Source: Cellulophaga sp. L1A9 (GTDB lineage Bacteria > Bacteroidota > Bacteroidia > Flavobacteriales > Flavobacteriaceae). From it: a DNA stretch of 64,000 nucleotides. The position numbers and the translations under genes are program-made. The stretch spans positions 1,240,001 through 1,304,000 of the forward strand of contig NZ_CP047027.1 in NCBI RefSeq assembly GCF_009797025.1, given 5' to 3'. Positions within the stretch are counted from its first letter, which is position 1; each line of letters opens with the position of its first letter. The notes under the pieces are model-generated. The model was not told the origin of the DNA, searched no databases, and saw only the letters and a program-made list of their open reading frames with translations. This document shows, piece by piece, positions 16,477 to 25,665 of the stretch.

Positions 16477-17571
16477 TTATGCATTCATTTTTAATTGTTT
16501 AGCACCAAATCCAATTCTGTCGCAAATATACTGCTGGTTTTCACAATATGCAATTAACTCTTCTTGAATAAATTGAAAAACGGTGTCTTTCTCATTTTCA
16601 GGATAAAGTACATGAACATTTGCTCCTGCATCTAAAGTAAAGCAAACATTAGTACCAGATTTCTCTCTGAATTCCCAAATCTTATTGATAATCTCCAAGG
16701 TATTTGGTTTCATTAAGATAAAATAAGGCATACTCGTCATCATCATGGCATGCAAGGTTAACGCTTCACTCTCTACGATGGCTATAAATTCTTTTAAATT
16801 TCCACTTTTAAAAACAGTAATCAACTTATCTAAATTTTCATGCGCTTGCTCAAAACGCTTTGTTGCGAATGGATGATTATGCATTAAATTATGCCCTACG
16901 GTACTACTTACTTGTTTCTGACCTTTATCTACTAATAAGATAGTATCATGAAAACGTCTAAAATTATCATGAACTTCATAAGGGTATTTAATGCCGAATA
17001 AATCTGAACTTCCTTCCGTTTTTTCATGTTTTCCCCACTGTACAATATCACCTTCTATACTTCTGCACGCACTGCCCGACCCTAATCTGGCTAAAAAGGA
17101 TGCCTTCTTAATAAAATAATCATCGCTCATTTCAGGATTAAGTTGTTTCTCTAAAGCTACCAAACACAAGGCTAAAGCAGACATTCCGCTTGCGGAAGAA
17201 GCGATACCACTGCTGTGTGGAAAAGAATTTGATGTTTCTATAGTGAAATGATATTCTTTTAAAAATGGCAAATAAGCTGCTATTCTAGAAAAAAAAGTTT
17301 TGATTTTCGGTTTAAAATCTTCCTTTGATTTTCCTTCAAATAACAAATCAAATGAATAATCATCATTTAAATTTTTTGCTTTTTTAAAAGAAACCGTAGT
17401 TGTTGTTGCACAAGCATCTAGCGTAAAGCTAATAGAAGGATTTTGTGGTAATTGATTTTCTTTTTTCCCCCAATATTTAACCAAAGCTATATTACTAGGT
17501 GATTTGTAGCTTACTTTACCTTCCTTAATCGTATGGTTATATGCCGAAGGAATAAAGTCTTTTTCAATCAT
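16477..17571 (-). CDS. mvaD: Diphosphomevalonate decarboxylase
   Basis: Converts 5-diphosphomevalonate to isopentenyl diphosphate with ATP in the mevalonate pathway. SPSNIALVKYWGKKENQLPQ near residue 24 is the signature substrate-binding segment. HSSGIASSASGMSALALCL near residue 118 is the GHMP ATP loop. GSGSACRSIEGDIVQWG near residue 155 includes the decarboxylase family motif. The 364-residue length is slightly long for the family. It is the first gene of a minus-strand isoprenoid operon, with a TAnnTTTG box 19 bp before the ATG. Confidence 0.92.
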   Translation of the reverse strand: MIEKDFIPSAYNHTIKEGKVSYKSPSNIALVKYWGKKENQLPQNPSISFTLDACATTTTVSFKKAKNLNDDYSFDLLFEGKSKEDFKPKIKTFFSRIAAYLPFLKEYHFTIETSNSFPHSSGIASSASGMSALALCLVALEKQLNPEMSDDYFIKKASFLARLGSGSACRSIEGDIVQWGKHEKTEGSSDLFGIKYPYEVHDNFRRFHDTILLVDKGQKQVSSTVGHNLMHNHPFATKRFEQAHENLDKLITVFKSGNLKEFIAIVESEALTLHAMMMTSMPYFILMKPNTLEIINKIWEFREKSGTNVCFTLDAGANVHVLYPENEKDTVFQFIQEELIAYCENQQYICDRIGFGAKQLKMNA

Positions 17572-17589
17572 GAAATTTCAATTTTGTTA

Positions 17590-17597
17590 CAAAGATA
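17590..17597 (-). promoter_or_regulatory. Promoter -7 box for the mevalonate/prenyltransferase operon
   Basis: The minus strand reads TATCTTTG, an exact TAnnTTTG match, 18 bp before the decarboxylase ATG. The nearest upstream TTG is 26 bp away, slightly beyond the usual spacing, so only the -7 element is well supported. Confidence 0.45.
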
Positions 17598-17670
17598 GTT
17601 TTTAAGTACTATTCCATTATTATCAATAGAATTAAATCACTATTTTAGTTGTGAGACAGCCACTTGTATT

Positions 17671-18144
17671 GTGAAAAGACAAATATATTATATCAGCATT
17701 GCTATTGCCATTTGTTTGGTGATAGGATTTCTATCTGGTTTTGCCACAAAGGCATCTATATTAGATTGGTACCCTGCACTTAATAAGCCTAGCTTTAATC
17801 CGCCTAATGCTATTTTTGCTCCCGTTTGGAGCGTTTTATATGTAATGATGGGTATTGCCGCAGGATTAGTTTGGGCTAAGGGTTTTCATCACATTTGGGT
17901 ACAAACAGCCTTGTATCATTTTATTTTTCAATTACTCTTCAACGCTTTGTGGAGTATTGTCTTTTTCGGATTGAAAGAACCTTTTTGGGCGTTAATTGTA
18001 ATTCTGACCCTTTTGGTGCTAATCATACTAACTATCCGCTGGTTTAAAGTCGTAAATACTACAGCCGCCTATCTCCTTGTTCCGTATTTACTTTGGGTTT
18101 GCTTTGCTACAGTACTGAACTATAAAATATGGGAGCTTAATTAG
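17671..18144 (+). CDS. tspO: TspO/MBR family tryptophan-rich sensory protein
   Basis: A 157-residue protein with five predicted membrane helices. The family core is present: LDWYPALNKPSFNPPN near residue 31, FAPVWSVLYVMMGIAAGLVW near 49, and FNALWSIVFFGLKEPFWAL near 90. TspO proteins bind porphyrins and tryptophan derivatives and modulate stress or tetrapyrrole physiology. The start is a GTG at 17671, giving the normal N-terminal helix. It is transcribed divergently from the mevalonate operon, and its 3' end overlaps the convergent DUF1697 gene by 8 bp. Confidence 0.92.
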   Translation: MKRQIYYISIAIAICLVIGFLSGFATKASILDWYPALNKPSFNPPNAIFAPVWSVLYVMMGIAAGLVWAKGFHHIWVQTALYHFIFQLLFNALWSIVFFGLKEPFWALIVILTLLVLIILTIRWFKVVNTTAAYLLVPYLLWVCFATVLNYKIWELN

Positions 18145-18685
18145 CAGCTTTTGATAGTGCCGCTAATTGAGACATTGTTTTAAAATTTCTTGTTGTCGCC
18201 TGAACCTTTAATTTACGTTCAAAAAAATTGTTATTACATTTGGCTTTCCCGTACCCCACTTTACAATTTAAATAGATACATTTTGAAGAAATTGTAAATT
18301 CTTCATTCGGAAATAGTTCTGAGTTGAGCATTTGGACTAAAGCAGCATCTGCCTTTGTTTTCAGAAGCACAAAATAACTGTGATTAGCTTCTATAATTTC
18401 TGGATCTAAATATGATGAATCTTCTATAATTTCCTCAAATTCTTTCGCCTCAAATAGTAATACAGGAACTTCAAATTTATAGGTTTCAAAAATTAACATC
18501 CCTATACTGTCTTCTAAACTTGATTTTGAGGTTTCTACTGAGTTAAAAACCACATTCCCACTTTGAATATAGGTCTGAATGTTTTGCAAACCTAACTTCT
18601 CTAAAGATTGCTTCAGGTCTGCCATCTTCATCTTTTTCTGACCAGAAACATTTATGCCGCGTAAAAGTAAAATATAGGTTTTCAT
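18137..18685 (-). CDS. DUF1697 family protein
   Basis: A 182-residue soluble protein. LLLRGINVSGQKKMKMADLK at the N-terminus, YIQSGNVVFNS near residue 39 and the C-terminal ATTRNFKTM are the hallmarks of DUF1697. The biochemical role of the family is not known. The gene starts 5 bp after the flavoprotein gene and is the last of a minus-strand run starting at LacI or beta-PGM. Its 3' end overlaps tspO by 8 bp. Confidence 0.85.
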   Translation of the reverse strand: MKTYILLLRGINVSGQKKMKMADLKQSLEKLGLQNIQTYIQSGNVVFNSVETSKSSLEDSIGMLIFETYKFEVPVLLFEAKEFEEIIEDSSYLDPEIIEANHSYFVLLKTKADAALVQMLNSELFPNEEFTISSKCIYLNCKVGYGKAKCNNNFFERKLKVQATTRNFKTMSQLAALSKAAN

Positions 18686-18690
18686 GAAAA

Positions 18691-19977
18691 TTATTTTTCA
18701 GCCGCAATTGCCTGAGCTGCAATATATCCGCTAGTCCAGGCATTTTGAAAATTAAAACCACCCGTTATTGCATCAACATTAATAACTTCTCCGGCAAAAA
18801 ATAAATTAGCAACTACCTTACTCTCATAGGTTTTAAAATTGATTTCTTTTAAATCTACACCACCAGCGGTTACAAACTCTTCCTTGAAAGTACTTTTACC
18901 ATCTACATGATATTCTCCTGCCGTTAATTCTTTAGCCAAGTGTTGAAGCTGAACCTTTGTAACATCTGCCCATTTCACCTCTTCCGAAATGCCAGAAGCT
19001 TTTACCAAATTAATCCAAAGTCTTTTAGGAATAGCTACCGCATTTGTACGCAACACAGTCTTTTTAGCCTCTACGTCTTTTACTTGAAGTAACAATTGCA
19101 ACATTCCTTCCTCTTCGTATTCTGGCAACCAGTTTACCCTAATTTTAAATTTATAACTCCAATCATTTAGCATCCTCGCACCCCATGCAGATAATTTTAA
19201 AATTGCTGGACCGCTCATACCCCAATGGGTTATCAATAGAGGGCCATCTGAAACCAATAACGCCTTAGATGCTATTTTACTTTTTAGATGGATACTCACT
19301 TTACTAGGTAAGTTTTTTTCTAAAACCTCTACGGAGGCATGAGTACTTACCCCAGGAATGCTCGCTATACGAGCGTCTTTAATATTAAATGTAAATAATG
19401 ACGGGACTGGTGGCACTATCGTATGCCCTAATTTCTCTAAAAGCTTCCATATTTTTGGATTACTCCCTGTAGCTACTAAAAGCTTTTTAGCGTAATATTT
19501 TTTCTGAATAGATGCTATCATCCAACCACCTAAGGGTGATGCTTCAGATTTCTGAACAGTCTCAATTGCCACTACAGAACTGTTTCTAAGCAATTTTACT
19601 CCTAAGCGTTCTGTTTCACTCGTAAAACAATCAATAATAGTTTGTGACGTATTACTTTCTGGAAACATTCTTCCATCTTCTTCTATCTTAAGTGTAATTC
19701 CTCTTTTATCAAAAAAAGCAATTGTATCTCCACTACAATACGTATGAAAAGGGCCTCGCAATTCTTTTTCTCCTCTAGGATAGTTTTTCACCAATTCATT
19801 AGGATCAAATTCTGCGTGTGTCACATTGCAGCGTCCGCCACCAGAAACTTTAACTTTCGTTAATACTTCCTTACCACGCTCTAATATGGCAATTTTCAGT
19901 GCTGGATTTGCCTCTGCGATATGAATCGCAGCATAATAACCGGCCGCTCCACCCCCCACTATAATTACATCAAACAT
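18691..19977 (-). CDS. HI0933/BaiN-type NAD(P)/FAD-dependent flavoprotein
   Basis: A 428-residue flavoprotein. The N-terminal VIIVGGGAAGYYAAIHIAE (residues 4-22) binds the FAD ADP moiety. VSGGGRCNVTHAEFDP near residue 44 is the HI0933 family signature. The C-terminal EVINVDAITGGFNFQNAWTS (about residue 395) is the second FAD motif. Members have been called BaiN-like or RdsA-like, but the physiological substrate in Flavobacteria is unknown. It starts 3 bp after the glycerophosphodiester phosphodiesterase gene and is probably co-transcribed. Confidence 0.88.
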   Translation of the reverse strand: MFDVIIVGGGAAGYYAAIHIAEANPALKIAILERGKEVLTKVKVSGGGRCNVTHAEFDPNELVKNYPRGEKELRGPFHTYCSGDTIAFFDKRGITLKIEEDGRMFPESNTSQTIIDCFTSETERLGVKLLRNSSVVAIETVQKSEASPLGGWMIASIQKKYYAKKLLVATGSNPKIWKLLEKLGHTIVPPVPSLFTFNIKDARIASIPGVSTHASVEVLEKNLPSKVSIHLKSKIASKALLVSDGPLLITHWGMSGPAILKLSAWGARMLNDWSYKFKIRVNWLPEYEEEGMLQLLLQVKDVEAKKTVLRTNAVAIPKRLWINLVKASGISEEVKWADVTKVQLQHLAKELTAGEYHVDGKSTFKEEFVTAGGVDLKEINFKTYESKVVANLFFAGEVINVDAITGGFNFQNAWTSGYIAAQAIAAEK

Positions 19978-19980
19978 TAA

Positions 19981-20724
19981 TTATTTTATTCTTTCTGGAA
20001 AGTTGGTAAACATACCATCTACACCTATTCGTTTCATTTCATCAATTGCCTCAGGCTTGTTTACGGTCCAAGGGTAAATTTTAAACCCTGCTGCTCTTAT
20101 CTCATTAGCTATTTCCAAATTTAATTTTTCGTAATCAGGGTTAATCGCAACTGCCTTTAATTCTTTTGCTACGGGAATTGCCTCAAGTGGGTCATCATTT
20201 TCAATGAGCACTGCTATTGAAATAGTAGCATTTTCTGCTCGCATTAGTTTAAGTTCTTCCCAATTAAAGCTAGAAATTAAAAAATCATCTAAAGACCATC
20301 CTTTTTGAAGGTATCCTGCAATAATACGATTAACATCTTTGGCAGTCCCTGCTCCTTTTAATTCAATATTTAAAGGAACCTGCCTATCTATTACCGCTAT
20401 TACATCCGTAAGCAAAGGTATCTTATGATTTCCTGTAACCGTAATCTTCTGCAGTTGCTCCCAAGTATATTCTTCTATATTTCCTATCCCGTCTGTTAAA
20501 CGTTCGACAACATCATCATGAAAAACAACGATTTCTCCGCTTGCAATTTTAAAGACATCTATCTCTATCATATCTACCCCTAACTCCAAAGCCTTTTGGA
20601 TTGAAGGAATTGTATTTTCAGTCTCGTGGCCCATTGCACCGCGATGCCCAATAACCAAAGGTGATTTATTTTCCATACACGAACAAGCTAGAAGTAAAAT
20701 GAGGAACGAATATATAATTTTCAT
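19981..20724 (-). CDS. Glycerophosphodiester phosphodiesterase lipoprotein
   Basis: A 247-residue protein with a lipoprotein signal (lipobox LLAC, Cys14), so it is membrane-anchored outside the cytoplasm. VIGHRGAMGHETENTIPSI (from residue 24) gives the HRG motif with the conserved Glu and Asn. MIEIDVFKIASGEIVVFHDD (from about 52) gives the metal ligands and catalytic His of the GDPD TIM barrel. IYPWTVNKPEAIDEM near the C-terminus is the GDPD end motif. It hydrolyses glycerophosphodiesters to glycerol 3-phosphate and an alcohol. It lies 6 bp after the GH13 gene, which suggests co-expression with the glucan locus without an obvious functional link. Confidence 0.88.
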   Translation of the reverse strand: MKIIYSFLILLLACSCMENKSPLVIGHRGAMGHETENTIPSIQKALELGVDMIEIDVFKIASGEIVVFHDDVVERLTDGIGNIEEYTWEQLQKITVTGNHKIPLLTDVIAVIDRQVPLNIELKGAGTAKDVNRIIAGYLQKGWSLDDFLISSFNWEELKLMRAENATISIAVLIENDDPLEAIPVAKELKAVAINPDYEKLNLEIANEIRAAGFKIYPWTVNKPEAIDEMKRIGVDGMFTNFPERIK

Positions 20725-20730
20725 TTTCTA

Positions 20731-22602
20731 TTATTTTAATTTGAAAATAAATGACTCCAACGGTTTTATCTGTATTGAGAATTCACCTGTTTTATTTTCA
20801 TTGACAATCAAATTAGGCTTCATCGTCTGATATAATTGATCTTCCATCGCGTATTTTCCCGGAGCAAGCGCCCATTTTTCAATCATGAACTCTGGCACTT
20901 TTAAGGTAAAATCATACGCCTTTTCTTTATCAAAATTTGTCACTATTATTAGTTTTTCATCAGCAGACCATCTACAAAAAGTAAATATACGATGATCATA
21001 ACCTGGAGTATTATCCTTGTTATAATAATGAATTTCTTGATACTCGCCCATTAAAGCATTACTTTGAATGGTAAAATTTAATAAGCGTTTATAGAAATCA
21101 CGTAAGCTTTTTTCTTCTGCTGTGGATTGTCCTCCATCAAACTTTTTATTATTTACCCAGCGTTGAAATGTAGGCACGCCAATATAATCAAAGATTGATG
21201 TTCTACTTGGGCTCCCAAAACCTGCTTTTTCTGCACCAGGCTCCCCCACTTCTTGTCCAAAATAAATCATGGTGGGCGCAGTACTTAATGTAGCAGACAC
21301 CACCATTGCCGGTTTTGCTATTTTAGCATCGCCTGTAAATTCAGGACTCGCAATGCGTTGCTCATCATGATTTTCTAAAAAACGAAGCATATGGTGTTCA
21401 ATATCTTTCATACCACGTTCTACGGTCTCTATGTGATCTGTCCACCCGTGACCAGCCATAATATGCTTAAGACTATCATATAACTCAACCTTATCATACA
21501 GATAGTCCATTTTACCTTTATGAATATACGTTCGATACAAATCAGGGTTATAGACCTCAGCCAATAGAAAAGCATTTGGATTTTTCATTTTGATACTAGA
21601 ATTCATGTAGCTCCAAAATTCAACGGGAACCATTTCAGCCATATCAAAACGAAAACCATCAACCCCCATTTCTAACCAATACAGTGCAATATCCTTAAAT
21701 TTAATCCAAGAATCTGGCACATCTTTATCTTTCCAAAACTCAAAATGTGCTTTATAATCTTTAGCATCAAAACCGTCGGGAAGCAAATCAAAATCATAAG
21801 TACCATCAGGTCGAACCCCATAATTAACCTTTACTGTCTCATACCAATCATTCATATCTGGTTGCGCTAAACGCGACCCATTGCCCGTCCATCTGGCAGG
21901 AACTTCCTTATATTTTCCATCGGCTAAATCTTCTTTTTCACCTCCTAATGGTTGGTACCCATTTCGCCATTGTGGGACTTGAAATTCAGCATTGGGAATG
22001 TAATAGAAATTATTATCTTTTTTATAGACTACCGAGGTATCATCTGATGCGCCAAAAGGTTCCTTTCCCTTCGGCGTGGTTTTCCCTTCATAATTGCGAG
22101 CTACATGATTTGGAACGATATCAATAATAAGTTTTAAACCCACTTTATGTGTGCGCTTAATTAATGCCTGAAACTCCTTTAATCTTTTTTTAGGATCATC
22201 TGCCAAATCTGGATTTACATTGTAATAATCTTTTACCGCATATGGAGAACCCGCTCTACCTTTCACAATATCTGGATCATCATTAGAAATACCAATTGCT
22301 GTGTAATCTCTGATCACATCATGATGAGGAACACCAGTATACCAAATATGTGTTATGCCTAAATCTTTAATTTCGGTCAACGCTTTTTCTGTAAAATCAG
22401 AAAATTTACCTACTCCGTTTTCTTCAATAGTACCCCAAGTTTTATTGGTGGTATTTATATTTCCAAAAAGACGCGTGAACACTTGGTACACCACTTCCTT
22501 ATTTTTAATTGAACTTGTAGGTTTCATGATTTTTTCTTCTTTTTTATCATTCTTACAGGCAAATAGTAAAGCTAAAACGAGTAAAGCGCACCCTTTTTTC
22601 AT
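20731..22602 (-). CDS. GH13 alpha-amylase-family lipoprotein
   Basis: A 623-residue lipoprotein (lipobox LLFAC, Cys16) that should act on alpha-glucans in the periplasm or at the surface. The four GH13 regions are visible: DIVPNH (161-166), GFRFDMAEM with nucleophile D320, LLAEV with acid/base E349, and ENHDEQRI with the transition-state Asp413. A C-terminal beta-sandwich of about 100 residues follows. The next gene upstream encodes a cytoplasmic GH65 phosphorylase (11-bp gap), and LacI and SusCD lie beyond it. The substrate is therefore probably starch, maltodextrin or a related alpha-glucan. The exact GH13 subfamily is not decided. Confidence 0.9.
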   Translation of the reverse strand: MKKGCALLVLALLFACKNDKKEEKIMKPTSSIKNKEVVYQVFTRLFGNINTTNKTWGTIEENGVGKFSDFTEKALTEIKDLGITHIWYTGVPHHDVIRDYTAIGISNDDPDIVKGRAGSPYAVKDYYNVNPDLADDPKKRLKEFQALIKRTHKVGLKLIIDIVPNHVARNYEGKTTPKGKEPFGASDDTSVVYKKDNNFYYIPNAEFQVPQWRNGYQPLGGEKEDLADGKYKEVPARWTGNGSRLAQPDMNDWYETVKVNYGVRPDGTYDFDLLPDGFDAKDYKAHFEFWKDKDVPDSWIKFKDIALYWLEMGVDGFRFDMAEMVPVEFWSYMNSSIKMKNPNAFLLAEVYNPDLYRTYIHKGKMDYLYDKVELYDSLKHIMAGHGWTDHIETVERGMKDIEHHMLRFLENHDEQRIASPEFTGDAKIAKPAMVVSATLSTAPTMIYFGQEVGEPGAEKAGFGSPSRTSIFDYIGVPTFQRWVNNKKFDGGQSTAEEKSLRDFYKRLLNFTIQSNALMGEYQEIHYYNKDNTPGYDHRIFTFCRWSADEKLIIVTNFDKEKAYDFTLKVPEFMIEKWALAPGKYAMEDQLYQTMKPNLIVNENKTGEFSIQIKPLESFIFKLK

Positions 22603-22613
22603 CTAAAAATACC

Positions 22614-24926
22614 TTAGTTAGAAACTACGGTTTCTTTTTCGGATGCTATAACCACGCGTTTTCCATGAACACGTATTGATGTTTCTTCCGCCCCTTCCAA
22701 TTGAAATTTAGTCTCTTTTTGCGAAACGGTAACTTTTAGGATCCGATTCCTGAAGTTTATTTTAAACGAATATGCTTCCCATTGTTCTGGGATTCTAGGA
22801 ATGAAAGATAATTTATCTTCGACCACACGCATACCTCCAAAACCCTCAACAATACTCATCCAAGTACCTGCCATTGACGTAATGTGCAAACCTTCTTCTA
22901 CTTCCTTATTGTAATCATCCAGATCCAAACGCGAAGTCCGTAAATAGAACCTATAGGCCTGTTGCATTCTATTTAACTTAGACGCTTGTATACTATGTAC
23001 GCAAGGAGACAATGATGATTCATGTACTGTAAATGGTTCATAAAAATCGAAATGTTTTTCTAGGGCTTCTAAGGAAAATTGATCTTCGAAAAGATAAAAC
23101 CCCTGCAAGGTATCTGCTTGCTTTATATATGGAGAACGCAAAATACGATCCCAGCTCCATTTTTGATTGATAGGACGCTGAGATTTCGGTAAATTGGCTA
23201 CTGTTATTAATTCTTTATCTAAAAACCCATCTTGTTGAAGGAAAATATCATGTTCTTTTGAAAACGGAAAATACATGTTTTTAGCTACCTCAGCCCATTT
23301 CTCTGTTTCATTATCATTGAGTTTAGTAACCCCAATAATTCTATAGTAATCATCAGAATAGCCGTCTTTTACTTTCTGAAGTTGTTCTAGCGCGTAATTA
23401 ATACACCATTTTGCTAAATAATTAGTGTACCAGTTGTTGTTGATGTTATTTTCATATTCATTAGGACCCGTAACCCCTAAGATTACATATTTATCTTTCT
23501 GTGTAGAAAAAGTAGCTCTCTGATGCCAAAAACGCGCAATACCGATAAGCACCTCTAACCCCATTTCTGGTATATACGTATAATCACCCGTATAACGGTA
23601 GTAATTATATATAGCGAAAGCAATAGCACCATTTCTATGGATTTCCTCAAAAGTAATTTCCCATTCGTTATGGCATTCTTCCCCATTCATGGTAACCATT
23701 GGATATAATGCTGCTCCATTAGAAAAGCCTAATTTCTGAGCATTTTCAATTGCTTTTTCTAAATGATTGTATCGGTATTCTAGAAGATTACGTGCCACTT
23801 TTGGCTCTTTCGTTGCCATATAAAACGGAATACAATACGCTTCTGTGTCCCAATAGGTGCTTCCTCCATACTTTTCCCCCGTAAATCCTTTAGGGCCAAT
23901 ATTCAAACGAGAATCTGTTCCTAAATACGTTTGGTTCAATTGAAAAATATTAAATCGGATACCCTGTTGCGCTTTTACATCGCCAGCGATTGTAATATCA
24001 CTCATCTCCCAGATTTTTGCCCAAGCTAATTTTTGAGTATCTAAAAGCGCATTAAACCCTAGATTTAATGCCTTTTTTAACGTTGTTTTTGCTGCTGTTA
24101 TTAATTCTGATGGCTTGTGGTTTCTATCTACAGTGTACCCCCCAAATTTATGAAGCGCAACCGTTTCTCCTTTTTTCACGTGTTGTGTGTAGGAATGTTT
24201 AACTAAAAATTCCGTCTTAGATTCTACAGGGGTTTGAATAGTTACTTCGCCATTATAAATCAATTGCGACTGCATAAAGGTACAGGTCGCAAAATTAGTT
24301 TTCATGGTATGTGCTTCAATAAAAGCTTGATTTCCTTCTGAAGCAATAGCAGTGGTATTCCAAAATTTATCATCCCAATTACTATCCTCATTGGTAATAC
24401 CACTATCTAAATAAGGCTCAAAGATTACTTCAACATCCGCTTCAAGCGGAGTTACTTCATACGCTATCGCTCCTATTTCATTAATAGCTAAACTTAAAAA
24501 TCGGGTTGCCCTAACCTTAATTTTAATATCATTAGGCAAAATGGCTTCAAAAGAACGTTGATACCAACCTTCTTTCATGTTAAGTTCTCGCGTATACCCT
24601 GAAACAACTTTACAAGTGTTTAGATCTAAGTATTCTCCATTAATCTCAACATCAATTCCTATCCAGTTAGGTGCATTCAATACTTTTGCAAAGTATTCTG
24701 GATACCCATTTTTCCACCACCCCACACGTGTTTTATCCGGATAATAAACACCCGCTATATAGCTTCCTTGAAAGGTGTGACCTGTATATTTCTCTTCAAA
24801 ATTAGCACGTTGCCCCATAGCACCGTTACCCATACTAAATAAACTTTCGGAAGACTTTACACGTTCTTTATCAAAACCTTCTTCTATAATTGACCAAACA
24901 TCTGGTTTTATATAATCTTGATTCAT
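22614..24926 (-). CDS. GH65 phosphorylase, probably maltose phosphorylase
   Basis: A 770-residue cytoplasmic enzyme without a signal peptide. The N-terminal beta-sandwich includes SMGNGAMGQRANFEE near residue 31. The (alpha/alpha)6 barrel carries GGSTYWDTEAYCIPFYM near 354, and ILGVTGPNEYENNINNN contains the catalytic acid E490. These motifs place it in GH65, whose phosphorylases split maltose, trehalose, kojibiose or nigerose into beta-glucose 1-phosphate and glucose. With the adjacent beta-phosphoglucomutase this makes a complete phosphorolytic route. Maltose is the likeliest substrate given the GH13 partner and LacI, but other disaccharides cannot be excluded. Confidence 0.88.
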   Translation of the reverse strand: MNQDYIKPDVWSIIEEGFDKERVKSSESLFSMGNGAMGQRANFEEKYTGHTFQGSYIAGVYYPDKTRVGWWKNGYPEYFAKVLNAPNWIGIDVEINGEYLDLNTCKVVSGYTRELNMKEGWYQRSFEAILPNDIKIKVRATRFLSLAINEIGAIAYEVTPLEADVEVIFEPYLDSGITNEDSNWDDKFWNTTAIASEGNQAFIEAHTMKTNFATCTFMQSQLIYNGEVTIQTPVESKTEFLVKHSYTQHVKKGETVALHKFGGYTVDRNHKPSELITAAKTTLKKALNLGFNALLDTQKLAWAKIWEMSDITIAGDVKAQQGIRFNIFQLNQTYLGTDSRLNIGPKGFTGEKYGGSTYWDTEAYCIPFYMATKEPKVARNLLEYRYNHLEKAIENAQKLGFSNGAALYPMVTMNGEECHNEWEITFEEIHRNGAIAFAIYNYYRYTGDYTYIPEMGLEVLIGIARFWHQRATFSTQKDKYVILGVTGPNEYENNINNNWYTNYLAKWCINYALEQLQKVKDGYSDDYYRIIGVTKLNDNETEKWAEVAKNMYFPFSKEHDIFLQQDGFLDKELITVANLPKSQRPINQKWSWDRILRSPYIKQADTLQGFYLFEDQFSLEALEKHFDFYEPFTVHESSLSPCVHSIQASKLNRMQQAYRFYLRTSRLDLDDYNKEVEEGLHITSMAGTWMSIVEGFGGMRVVEDKLSFIPRIPEQWEAYSFKINFRNRILKVTVSQKETKFQLEGAEETSIRVHGKRVVIASEKETVVSN

Positions 24927-24984
24927 TTTCTTAAATTATAATATTTATATGAGATAAAAGCAACTAAAATGATAATGGACCTTA

Positions 24985-25647
24985 CTAATGAACAATAAGT
25001 GTATCTAAAAATGCTAGACTTATTTCTGTAAAATCTTTAAAATTATACTTTGCCTCTGAGAGCGTATTAGCATCCCCAATACCTATACTTACCATATGTG
25101 CTGCATTCGCAGCTTCTATTCCTGCAACCGCATCTTCAAAAACAATACAATTACTAGGGGCTACCCCTAATTGTTCTGCAGCAATTAAAAACACTTCAGG
25201 ATCTGGCTTAGCTTTGGTAACATTATTACCGTCTACTATGGTATTAAAATAAGACAATAAGTTTACTTTCTCTAAAATAGGCTTTGCATTTTTACTTGCA
25301 GAACCTAAGGCAATAGGAATGTTTTTATTCTTTAGGTATTCTAGTACTTTAGGCACATCTGGTAAAATCTCAGAAGCATTCATATTTTCAATGTAGGCTA
25401 GGTAGTCTACATTCTTTTCAATCATCCAAGTATCAAATTGTTCTTGCGTAGCTTTAATTCCACCGATATCTAAAAGTATTTCCAAGCATCGTTTTCTACT
25501 TACGCCTTTAAAAAGTTCATTTTGCTCGTGAGTAAACTCAAAACCTAACTCATGGGCTAGTTTTCTCCATGCCAAATAATGATATTTTGCAGTATCTACG
25601 ATGACTCCGTCTAAATCAAAAATAAAACCTGTTTTAATATTATTCAT
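24985..25647 (-). CDS. pgmB: Beta-phosphoglucomutase
   Basis: A 220-residue HAD-superfamily enzyme converting beta-glucose 1-phosphate to glucose 6-phosphate. Motif I is FIFDLDGVIVDTAKYH (residues 9-24; DLD gives nucleophile and acid/base Asp). The small cap domain follows. Motif II is ALGSASKNA, with KAKPDPEVF (Lys) and CIVFEDAVAGIEAANAA (acidic motif). The beta-PGM type is supported by the GH65 gene immediately downstream, whose product is beta-glucose 1-phosphate. It starts 18 bp after the LacI gene. Confidence 0.92.
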   Translation of the reverse strand: MNNIKTGFIFDLDGVIVDTAKYHYLAWRKLAHELGFEFTHEQNELFKGVSRKRCLEILLDIGGIKATQEQFDTWMIEKNVDYLAYIENMNASEILPDVPKVLEYLKNKNIPIALGSASKNAKPILEKVNLLSYFNTIVDGNNVTKAKPDPEVFLIAAEQLGVAPSNCIVFEDAVAGIEAANAAHMVSIGIGDANTLSEAKYNFKDFTEISLAFLDTLIVH

Positions 25648-25665
25648 TTCTAGTGCAACTATTTT

